Source: CAYTKU01 sp964550845 (GTDB lineage Bacteria > Patescibacteriota > Patescibacteriia > Magasanikbacterales > UBA922). Taken from it: 13,525 nt of DNA. A program made the position numbers and the translations under genes. The stretch spans positions 1 to 13,525 of the forward strand of contig CAZKAD010000024.1 of assembly GCA_964550845.1 (NCBI GenBank), written 5' to 3'. The notes under the pieces were generated by a model. It searched no databases. It saw only the letters and a program-made list of their open reading frames with translations, and was not told the origin of the DNA. Shown here in pieces: positions 5,360 through 11,373 of this stretch; position 1 is the stretch's first letter; every line of letters starts with the position of its first letter.

Positions 5360-5738
5360 TTCCTTTCAAAATTGTATTTAGTATAGCATATGCCCCAAAA
5401 ATAATAAAGAGACCAATTGTTGCATACATAAGTGCATTTGTTCCAATGCGAATTTTTTCGTCATCTCCTGCAGAAGTGAGCCAGTTGTAGCCACCATAGA
5501 CAAAAGCAACGAGCGTGATTGAACCGACAATCCCAAGAGCAATTTTTATTGCATTTCCAACAATGCACTTGATATTGGTATTGTTTTGGCAAGCAAGCGG
5601 ACCTGTTTTTGGTGGTTGAATTGGATTTACAAGTTTGACGCTGTTTCCACCTGTTGTCACTTGAGCCTGAAGTGGCAGTAATGAAGGAATCAAAACAAGA
5701 GAAAGTATGAAAAAAAGGCTGGTAATACGAAGTTTCAT
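5349..5738 (-). CDS. Pilin-like protein I
   Basis: A 129-residue member. The signal peptide (1-25) ends LQA before QV. A proline-rich exported N-terminal segment (26-59) has two cysteines (50 and 58), likely one disulfide next to helix 1. Helices are near 61-82 and 103-124, with the loop WLTSAGDDEKIRIGTN, a looser match to the array. The C-terminal tail is only a few residues (KGIAK). The N-terminal cysteine pair and short C-terminus are also seen in gene J upstream, whereas genes D to F carry cysteines at the other end. Confidence 0.75.
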   Translation of the reverse strand: MKLRITSLFFILSLVLIPSLLPLQAQVTTGGNSVKLVNPIQPPKTGPLACQNNTNIKCIVGNAIKIALGIVGSITLVAFVYGGYNWLTSAGDDEKIRIGTNALMYATIGLFIIFGAYAILNTILKGIAK

Positions 5739-5749
5739 AAAAATATGGT

Positions 5750-6301
5750 TTAGAGAATACGAAAGTCACGACCAACTTGAAGAGTACTGAGTATAAAGTT
5801 GACAATAAGGTAAGCACCAAAGGCTATAATCATACCAACGACCGCTGCTACCAAAATATCTTTCCCCTTTTTGAATTTATCGGGACTTCCAAAAGAAAGA
5901 ATCATAGTAAAACCTCCGTAGACAAACATAACAAAGGCGACAGTGCCGATAATTGCAAAAATAAATTTGGCGATGTTAATACCTAAATTAACGAAAAGAT
6001 TAATATCAGCATTTGATCCATCGCAACCAGAGGCCAAAAATGCACAATCAGGGAGAATCCCTGGAACTCCTTTGGCATTTTGATCATTGTACCCGGCAGG
6101 TACTCCTCTATCATCAAGAGCTGGTCCAGTTGATGTTGGTTCTGTTGGCGTACCATTTGGCACAGGTTGTTGAGCTGGCCCACCGCCAGGTCCTCCAACA
6201 TCAGGATTTGGGAAAATCTGTGCTTGAAGTGCTGCTGAGCTTGGCAAGAGTGTCAGTACGAGTACACAGAGAGCCAAAATAATTTTTTTGAAAATCAACA
6301 T
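5750..6301 (-). CDS. Pilin-like protein J with long Pro/Gly-rich N-terminal segment
   Basis: A 183-residue member and the most divergent of the ten contiguous genes. The signal peptide (1-27) ends LQA before QI. It is followed by a disordered-looking Gly/Pro/Thr-rich stretch (31-80), then a cysteine pair (86 and 93) just before helix 1. Helices are near 108-130 and 149-171, with loop ILSFGSPDKFKKGKD; the usual WMTA is lost. The overall plan still matches the array: YGGF before the loop, and GAYLIVNFI in helix 2. It directly follows the solute-binding lipoprotein gene (2 nt gap), so the two are probably translated together. Confidence 0.72.
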   Translation of the reverse strand: MLIFKKIILALCVLVLTLLPSSAALQAQIFPNPDVGGPGGGPAQQPVPNGTPTEPTSTGPALDDRGVPAGYNDQNAKGVPGILPDCAFLASGCDGSNADINLFVNLGINIAKFIFAIIGTVAFVMFVYGGFTMILSFGSPDKFKKGKDILVAAVVGMIIAFGAYLIVNFILSTLQVGRDFRIL

Positions 6302-6303
6302 AT

Positions 6304-7680
6304 TTAGAGTGTTTGTTGTAAAGTTTGTGCAGCTCGTATAATAAGGGCAGTATCACGATCTTCAGGGTCTTGAACTTCTTCGTTATATGGTTGCAAATAT
6401 CCTGTAATCAGTTCTCGAAAGGCTCCTTGGGCACCAGAATAATCTTTTCCTCGATACCAATTTTGTGCTTGCAGGACTTGAGTGGCAAAAGGGTAAAGAG
6501 GATTTTCTTCATTTTTTTGGTCCCTATTGTGGGTACGCAGTGCTGATGGGGCATGGGCTTTTTGGCTGTAGGCTTTTATATTATCAGGTGTAGAGAGAAA
6601 GCGGACAAAATCCCAAGCCTCATTTTGGTGTTTACTTTTTTTCGGAACAGTTTGGATCCAGTAGTTGGCTACATTAGCAACAGATCCAGAATTTAGTTGA
6701 AGCATTGGTGTAAGGGCAAGATTCATTTGGGGAGCACGTGCTTTAATTCGGTCATAGTCAAAACCAAAGCCAAAATAGAATACAGATTTTCCGCGAACAA
6801 ATTGATCAAAGGCATTTTCTTGTGCTTCGTTCCAAGTATAGGCTTCTTTATCTGGACGAGCAAAGTCGGTGTAGAAGCGCAACGATTCAAGAGCAGGAGA
6901 CTCATTTTGTTGCTGTGGATTTTCTGTAAATCTAACCGATCCATTTTCAATTATTTTTACCCCTTTTTGCATCAAAAGGGCTGCATAAATATCAGGTGCA
7001 TTGTCAATATTTTTTCCTGTACCAATGCCAGCACCTGATTGAAGAATAATCGTTGGGTCGGTTGCATCTATTTTTGTAGATGCTTGTACTGCCGTAAGAA
7101 ATTCTTCCCAGTTCGTTGGAGGAGTAGCAATTCCTGCTGCATCCAAAAGATCTTTATTGTAGTAGAGTGCCATGGTGTCCACTGTCAAAGGAAGTCCATA
7201 GATTTTTCCACCCAAAATAACATCTTCTCCCACGGTTTGAAGATAGTTTGTTCGTACATTCGTTACGGTTGGCATGATGTTTTGCTCCATGGTCACGGTT
7301 ACCTCAGGATTTAATCCACCACTCGTTTGGATATTTGCAACTTTTACTGAAGCTGGAACAGTTGACAAACGAGTAATATGTTTTTGAAGATCTCGTACAT
7401 GAATGGACATAATATCAGGGCCAACATCATCTGCCAAAGCGGTTAGAAATTTATCTTGGTATTCTTCATAACGAAGCTGACGAATATTGATCGTTACATA
7501 TGGACGAGAGAGTTTGTACGCTGCAGCGAGTCGCTGAAGTTCACCAACATTATCAAAAACAGTCCAATAGGTAAGACTAACTGGACGACTGGCTGCTTGT
7601 TCTTCTTTGTTTGGTCCTTTACATCCAAGACCCGTGGTAAGAAGAACAATTGTGAGAACTGAAAGAAAAATTTTACGCAT
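6304..7680 (-). CDS. Extracellular solute-binding lipoprotein, family 1 (sugar ABC-type)
   Basis: A 458-residue protein resembling MalE/UgpB-type binding proteins. A short signal sequence ends TTGLGC, so Cys20 is probably lipidated, although the -3 residue (Gly) is not ideal for a lipobox. Family hallmarks include LTYWTVFDN near 36-44, a GPDIM motif after the first lobe strand, and YGLPLTVDTMALYYNKDLL, the hinge region typical of the family, followed by the NWEEF helix. Such proteins usually deliver sugars or other small solutes to an ABC permease, but none is visible here. Instead it is flanked on both sides by pilin-like genes in the same operon, with gaps of 2 and 4 nt. It may have become a surface binding protein linked to the pilus; that is inference. 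No Shine-Dalgarno is visible. Confidence 0.85.
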   Translation of the reverse strand: MRKIFLSVLTIVLLTTGLGCKGPNKEEQAASRPVSLTYWTVFDNVGELQRLAAAYKLSRPYVTINIRQLRYEEYQDKFLTALADDVGPDIMSIHVRDLQKHITRLSTVPASVKVANIQTSGGLNPEVTVTMEQNIMPTVTNVRTNYLQTVGEDVILGGKIYGLPLTVDTMALYYNKDLLDAAGIATPPTNWEEFLTAVQASTKIDATDPTIILQSGAGIGTGKNIDNAPDIYAALLMQKGVKIIENGSVRFTENPQQQNESPALESLRFYTDFARPDKEAYTWNEAQENAFDQFVRGKSVFYFGFGFDYDRIKARAPQMNLALTPMLQLNSGSVANVANYWIQTVPKKSKHQNEAWDFVRFLSTPDNIKAYSQKAHAPSALRTHNRDQKNEENPLYPFATQVLQAQNWYRGKDYSGAQGAFRELITGYLQPYNEEVQDPEDRDTALIIRAAQTLQQTL

Positions 7681-7684
7681 ATTT

Positions 7685-8290
7685 TTATTCAGATTGCTCT
7701 GCGGTGGTATTCACCGGATTAACAGCCTCAAAAATAAATGTAACTAAGGCGTAGCTACCAAATATAACAAATATACCGAGTGCACCCCAGAAGATAACCT
7801 TTTGTGCTTTTTCTACTTGTGAACCGTTGCCACTAGAAGTCATCCACAAGAAGCCACCATAGATCATCATAGCCAGAGCAATCGTACCCATAATTCCTGT
7901 TGCGGTCTTGATTGCTTGTCCCAGAAAATCCTGAACTGAATTTGCTTGAAGTTTGTTCAGTCCTTTAATCGCCGTTCGCGTTTGTGGTGGGAAGAGTTGT
8001 TCTTTCTGGTTTTTAGGGTCAATGTCTTTTAAACAAGTTTGGTAATTGTCTTCAACCTGGAGTGCACAGTCACCCTGCATGGCTGGAGTTGCTTCAGAGA
8101 TTCCTCCATTTGCTGAAACAGAAACCTCTTGGGCCTGCAGTAAACATTGTTGGTAAGCGTATTCTCTTTGGGTTGCACATTCCTGTTGCAAGTTAATCGC
8201 TCCTTGAGCGCTGACAGAAGAAAAAAGAAGTGTAGAGCACAAAAGACTAAAAAGGGTAAGGCACAAAGTTTTTTGAAGACCAGTAAGCAT
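7685..8290 (-). CDS. Pilin-like protein K with duplicated CX10C N-terminal segment
   Basis: A 201-residue member set apart from the other ten by the solute-binding protein gene. I choose the ATG at 8290, 2 nt after the galU stop, over an in-frame TTG at 8302 that would overlap galU. The signal peptide (1-28) ends VSA before QG. The exported segment before helix 1 has two matching CX10C units: C38-C49 (CATQREYAYQQCL) and C75-C86 (CALQVEDNYQTCL). This is an internal duplication that could fold as a disulfide-pinned helical hairpin. Helices are near 122-145 and 166-187, with the loop WMTSSGNGSQVEKAQK. The C-terminal tail is short and acidic. It is the first pilin-like gene after the promoter. 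Confidence 0.75.
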   Translation of the reverse strand: MLTGLQKTLCLTLFSLLCSTLLFSSVSAQGAINLQQECATQREYAYQQCLLQAQEVSVSANGGISEATPAMQGDCALQVEDNYQTCLKDIDPKNQKEQLFPPQTRTAIKGLNKLQANSVQDFLGQAIKTATGIMGTIALAMMIYGGFLWMTSSGNGSQVEKAQKVIFWGALGIFVIFGSYALVTFIFEAVNPVNTTAEQSE

Positions 8291-8292
8291 AT

Positions 8293-9162
8293 TTATGAAC
8301 AAAATAAATTTTGAAGTTCACGTTTCATCGATTCATCTTTGAGAGCAAAATGTATCGCTGTTTTCAACAGCGATAGTTTGTTGCCTGTATCAAAGTAAAT
8401 GCCATCATACTCATATGCATAGAAGGGTTTTTTGCGTGCAAGAGTGTTGGCTGCGTCCGAGAGCCAGATTTCTTGATCTTTTCCTGGTTGCTGTTTTTCA
8501 AGGAGTGGCCAAATATCTTTGGTTAAGATATAGCGCATTCCGCCGACGATAAGACCATGAGGAGATACCTGATCAAGCGGTGGTTTTTCTTGAAATTTGC
8601 TGACCCGATAAATATTTTTTCCGAGCGGTTTTCCATAGACATTGCCATATTTTTTTGACATGGCTTCTTTATCAGAAATTTTTTGTACTCCGATAACAGA
8701 GGATTTTTTACTATTGAATACTTTGATCAGTTGCTTGATAACAGGTGTACGAGAATCAATAATACTATCTCCATCTGAGAACGCAAATGGTTCGTCTCCA
8801 ATAAACTCCCGTGCACATAGGAGTGCGTGTCCATTTCCAAGTGGCTCTGATTGTCTGGTATAAAAGAATCGAACCTTTGATGTAAGCTCTATAAGTGACT
8901 GTAAAGCAGAAATTTTTCCTTTTCGACCCAGAAATTCTTCTAAGTTTCGGTCACGGTCAAAGTGATCTTCAATTGCACGTTTTTGAGCACTGGTAATAAA
9001 AATAATTTCTTGAATACCGCTCGCGACCATTTCTTCGACAATATATTGAAGAACCGGTTTATCAAGGACAGGCAGCATTTCTTTTGGCATTGCTTTCGTT
9101 GCTGGAAGCAGTCTTGTTCCCATTCCTGCAACGGTAATAACTCCTTTTCTGACTCTTTGCAT
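8293..9162 (-). CDS. galU: UTP-glucose-1-phosphate uridylyltransferase (GalU-type)
   Basis: A cytoplasmic enzyme of 289 residues that makes UDP-glucose from UTP and glucose-1-phosphate. The N-terminal nucleotide-binding signature AGMGTRLLPATKAMPKEMLP is intact, followed by DKPVLQYIVEEMVASGI. LGNGHALLCA and GDEPFAFSDGDSI correspond to the uridine- and metal-binding region, with the metal-binding Asp retained in DGD. EKP (about 190), EIWLSDAAN and YFDTGNK complete the family pattern. GNGHA replaces the usual GLGHA and DTGNK the usual DxGDK, so it is somewhat diverged and a different sugar-1-phosphate cannot be excluded. The start is ATG 9162, only 10 nt after the -10 box, so the mRNA is nearly leaderless. 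It heads the pilin operon, which suggests but does not prove a link to surface glycan or pilin glycosylation. Confidence 0.87.
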   Translation of the reverse strand: MQRVRKGVITVAGMGTRLLPATKAMPKEMLPVLDKPVLQYIVEEMVASGIQEIIFITSAQKRAIEDHFDRDRNLEEFLGRKGKISALQSLIELTSKVRFFYTRQSEPLGNGHALLCAREFIGDEPFAFSDGDSIIDSRTPVIKQLIKVFNSKKSSVIGVQKISDKEAMSKKYGNVYGKPLGKNIYRVSKFQEKPPLDQVSPHGLIVGGMRYILTKDIWPLLEKQQPGKDQEIWLSDAANTLARKKPFYAYEYDGIYFDTGNKLSLLKTAIHFALKDESMKRELQNLFCS

Positions 9163-9172
9163 ATTCAAAAGT

Positions 9173-9178
9173 ATTATA
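9173..9178 (-). promoter_or_regulatory. -10 box of the galU-pilin operon promoter
   Basis: A perfect TATAAT (9178-9173) on the minus strand. No good -35 is seen; a run of T residues lies at the right distance. Initiation about seven bases downstream, near 9166, would leave only a few bases before the ATG at 9162. Confidence 0.65.
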
Positions 9179-9244
9179 TGACATTTAGTATAACAAAAAA
9201 AAGGTAAAATGAAAAATTTTATGCACTGTTTTTTTTGCCAAGAA

Positions 9245-9270
9245 AAAAACCGACTGGAAAGTCGGTTTTT
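9245..9270 (-). terminator. Terminator of the rpsF-ssb-rpsR operon
   Basis: On the minus strand AAAAACCGACT (9270-9260) pairs with AGTCGGTTTTT (9255-9245) around the four-base loop TTCC, followed by more T. It starts 2 nt after the rpsR stop codon and closes the operon, leaving no room for rplI. The symmetric A/T arms would also make it work on the plus strand. Confidence 0.9.
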
Positions 9271-9272
9271 CT

Positions 9273-9524
9273 TTAGCGAGGGAGATATGGCATGAGCCCA
9301 GCAATTCGAGATTGTTTAATGGCTTTGCCAACTTTGCGCTGGTGAAGTGCACAGAGGCCACTTCTTCGTCTTGGCGCAATTTTGTGGAAAGATGAAACAA
9401 ACTTTTTGAGAATAGAAACATCTTTATAGTCCACAATCATTTTGTTGTTGGTACAGAAAAAACATTGTTTTTTTTCTGTAGTAGCGGGAGTATGTGATTT
9501 TTGGTTATTTCTTTGTGGTTTCAT
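9273..9524 (-). CDS. rpsR: 30S ribosomal protein bS18
   Basis: An 83-residue small-subunit protein that binds the central domain of 16S rRNA together with S6. Recognisable features are the basic core KIAPRRRSGLCALHQRKV and the C-terminal AIKQSRIAGLMPYLP. Cys21, Cys24, Cys58 and His61 form a likely zinc site (CxxC and CxxH), the C+ form of S18. It is the last gene of rpsF-ssb-rpsR, 5 nt after ssb, and is directly followed by a terminator. No rplI (bL9) follows, in contrast to the usual bacterial order; loss of bL9 is known in several CPR lineages. Confidence 0.95.
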   Translation of the reverse strand: MKPQRNNQKSHTPATTEKKQCFFCTNNKMIVDYKDVSILKKFVSSFHKIAPRRRSGLCALHQRKVGKAIKQSRIAGLMPYLPR

Positions 9525-9529
9525 AATTT

Positions 9530-9976
9530 TTAAAATGGTATATCTTCTACTTTGATTTCATCGTCATCAGTCGTTTGGGTAGAAGGGTTTGATCCCAAAT
9601 CCTGGTTTGAAGAAACATTTGCTTGTGGTGCTCCAGAAGTTGATCCTCGAGGACCATCAAGCATGATCATGTTTTCGACAATAATTTCAGTTCGATAGCG
9701 TTTAACACCGTCTTGACCTGTCCAATCCTTGGTTTCGAGACGTCCTTCGAGATAAACTCGACGTCCTTTGGAAAGGTATTGGCCTGCAATATCTGCAAGT
9801 TTTCCCCACAGTACACAGTTGTGAAACTCTGTACGTTCTTGTTTCACTCCGCTTTGGTCAGTCCAGACACGGCCAGTTGCAACTCCTATGGAGGCAACAC
9901 TTTGTCCGCTGGGTGTGGTACGGATTTCTGGGTCTCTGGTTAACCGGCCAAGCAATGTGGCACGATTCAGATCCAT
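9530..9976 (-). CDS. ssb: Single-stranded DNA-binding protein
   Basis: A 148-residue SSB that coats single-stranded DNA in replication and repair. The OB-fold (about 1-107) starts MDLNRATLLGRLTRDPEIR and includes VATGRVW, ERTEFHNCVLWGKLADIAGQ and KGRRVYLEGRLETKDW. A flexible Ser/Gln/Thr-rich linker (about 113-134) leads to the acidic tip DDDEIKVEDIPF, the conserved partner-binding end that docks repair and replication proteins. It lies between rpsF and rpsR, 17 nt after the former, the standard bacterial arrangement. No Shine-Dalgarno is seen. Confidence 0.96.
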   Translation of the reverse strand: MDLNRATLLGRLTRDPEIRTTPSGQSVASIGVATGRVWTDQSGVKQERTEFHNCVLWGKLADIAGQYLSKGRRVYLEGRLETKDWTGQDGVKRYRTEIIVENMIMLDGPRGSTSGAPQANVSSNQDLGSNPSTQTTDDDEIKVEDIPF

Positions 9977-9993
9977 ATAAATAAAATTAAATC

Positions 9994-10515
9994 TTAAACA
10001 TCATTTTTTTCCAGAAGTTCATCGAGTTTCTGGTCAATTTCTTCCATAGAAATGTCATTTTTGGGAGCAGATTTTTTTGCAGGTACTTCAGTTTCTTGTT
10101 CTGGAGCTGGTTCTTCTACAGCTGCAACATTTGCTTCTCCTGTTGGCATTTCTTCTTTTTTCTCTACACTTGGCTCATTTTCATGAACTACTGGTGCTGT
10201 TTCTCCAAGGTTGAGACTTACTTTTTGACTGGGATTGTAAATTTTACAAACGGTTCGAAGAATTTGTCCAATCAGACGAATTTTCTCTTGAATAAGGCGA
10301 ATTTTCTCTTCGGAGGCTTCAAACGTGAAGACAAAGAAATATCCGTAACGGATATGGCGCATTGGGTATGCCAAGCGACTTTTTCCATTATATTCCATTT
10401 CAAGAGAGGAACCACCGTTTTTTTCTATAGTTTCTTTGATTTGTCCTGCAATTTCCTGAGCTTCCGCTTCTGTAAGGGTTCCAGGGAGAACTGCAAGCAA
10501 TTCGTAATTTTTCAT
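9994..10515 (-). CDS. rpsF: 30S ribosomal protein bS6 with long acidic C-terminal extension
   Basis: A 173-residue S6, longer than the usual 95-135. The ferredoxin-like core (1 to about 105) begins MKNYELLAVLPGTLTEAEAQ and contains GKSRLAYPMRHIRYGYFFVFTFEA, the S18- and rRNA-contacting region. From about 108 a Glu/Pro/Ala-rich stretch follows, ending in a predicted helix MEEIDQKLDELLEKNDV. In the ribosome S6 pairs with S18, encoded two genes downstream. The promoter is at 10639-10612 and gives a leader of about 90 nt with a hairpin at 10561-10539. In many bacteria S6:S18 represses this operon by binding its leader, but I cannot confirm that motif here. There is no Shine-Dalgarno before the ATG. 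Confidence 0.94.
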   Translation of the reverse strand: MKNYELLAVLPGTLTEAEAQEIAGQIKETIEKNGGSSLEMEYNGKSRLAYPMRHIRYGYFFVFTFEASEEKIRLIQEKIRLIGQILRTVCKIYNPSQKVSLNLGETAPVVHENEPSVEKKEEMPTGEANVAAVEEPAPEQETEVPAKKSAPKNDISMEEIDQKLDELLEKNDV

Positions 10516-10538
10516 AATGTATGAAACGATTTAGTTGT

Positions 10539-10561
10539 GCCACTTTAGATACAGAAGTGGC
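10539..10561 (-). promoter_or_regulatory. Hairpin in the rpsF 5' leader
   Basis: GCCACTT (10561-10555) pairs perfectly with AAGTGGC (10545-10539) around a nine-base loop, 23 nt before the rpsF ATG. It could be an operon-control site for S6:S18 or a simple translation element. The CCG bulge typical of the known S6:S18 motif is not evident. Confidence 0.45.
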
Positions 10562-10611
10562 GTAAGAAAAGCTTTGCACAAAGGCGAAAGTGCTCAAACT
10601 TTGATGCCCAA

Positions 10612-10639
10612 ACTATACCACATTATGGGCTTTTGTCAA
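10612..10639 (-). promoter_or_regulatory. Sigma70-type promoter of rpsF-ssb-rpsR
   Basis: TTGACA (10639-10634) and TATAGT (10617-10612) are 16 nt apart on the minus strand, a near-consensus strong promoter as expected for a ribosomal operon. Start is expected near 10605. Confidence 0.85.
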
Positions 10640-10673
10640 GAGAAAGAGAAAAATGGGATTTTATCTTTTTTTG

Positions 10674-10682
10674 TGATATACT
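10674..10682 (+). promoter_or_regulatory. Extended -10 promoter of the surface-protein operon
   Basis: TG at 10674-10675, one base, then TATACT (10677-10682) form an extended -10 element, which can work without a -35. It lies 15 nt before the ATG at 10698, so the leader would be under ten bases. It is divergent from the rpsF promoter about 35 bases away. Confidence 0.6.
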
Positions 10683-10697
10683 TTATCTTAAATTCCT

Positions 10698-11357
10698 ATG
10701 CTTTCTTTCCCTTCACGGACAATTTTTTCCCTAGTGGCAATTTTTTCCTTATTTTTTCCTATTTCTTTGGTTTTTAGTGCCATGACAGGAGGAGGATATG
10801 AAATTTATGCGGATACTTTTTCTTCGAGTGCGGATTCATTGACCTCGAGCAGTGGGTATAGCATTCATGGTACTACGGGAGAATTTTTTGCACAGGATGC
10901 AACAGGAGGAGGATATACTCTCAGGGGTGGTTTTCAGGCTATGGAAAAAGGAATTTTGATTTTAGATTTTTCAACAACTACTATAGCGCTGGGCACCCTG
11001 TCTCTTTCGTCTATCACGAGCACAACCGTAAGTTCAACTATTACCACAGATTCTCTTACTGGATATAGCCTTACTTTTGATGAAGATGGAAATTTGCGAG
11101 ATGGAGCCAATGATATAAATGATGTTGGCGATGGATCGGTAACTGCTGGAAATGAAGAATATGGAATTCGGACGATTGGTGGAGGTGGTGTTTTGGTGGT
11201 TGATACTGCAATTATCGATGGTCTTGAGGTAGCCGATTCAATTGGTCCAGAAAATGACGAAGAGACAGGTATACAATTTCGAGCTGCCATCGGCGGATCC
11301 AGCCTTGCTGGCTCCTATGCTCATGTTATCACGGCCACTTTGACTGCCAATCCTTAG
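10698..11357 (+). CDS. Secreted surface protein with WxL-like C-terminal domain
   Basis: A 219-residue exported protein. A signal peptide covers about 1-28. Residues 31-83 carry a GGGYEIYADTF...GGGYTLRGGF pattern, common in secreted proteins of several phyla. Residues 86-219 form a Thr/Ser-rich beta domain with the layout of a small WxL domain: ILDFSTTTIALGTLS, SLTGYSLTFDEDGNL, a glycine-rich middle, and a final strand SYAHVITATLTANP. In Firmicutes the last strand ends in the cell-wall-binding WxL motif; here the matching place (213-215) is ATL. The next gene resembles WxL-interacting proteins, which supports the assignment. It has no Cys, no membrane anchor and no Shine-Dalgarno. The family assignment is by eye and should be treated as probable rather than certain. 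Confidence 0.6.
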   Translation: MLSFPSRTIFSLVAIFSLFFPISLVFSAMTGGGYEIYADTFSSSADSLTSSSGYSIHGTTGEFFAQDATGGGYTLRGGFQAMEKGILILDFSTTTIALGTLSLSSITSTTVSSTITTDSLTGYSLTFDEDGNLRDGANDINDVGDGSVTAGNEEYGIRTIGGGGVLVVDTAIIDGLEVADSIGPENDEETGIQFRAAIGGSSLAGSYAHVITATLTANP

Positions 11358-11373
11358 GTTTCTTTTGTTTGTT

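Noticed and set aside
10400..10597. A minus-strand frame starting in the rpsF leader and running into rpsF out of frame
   Set aside because: Starts at TTG, has no recognisable protein features and overlaps the S6 code; treated as chance.
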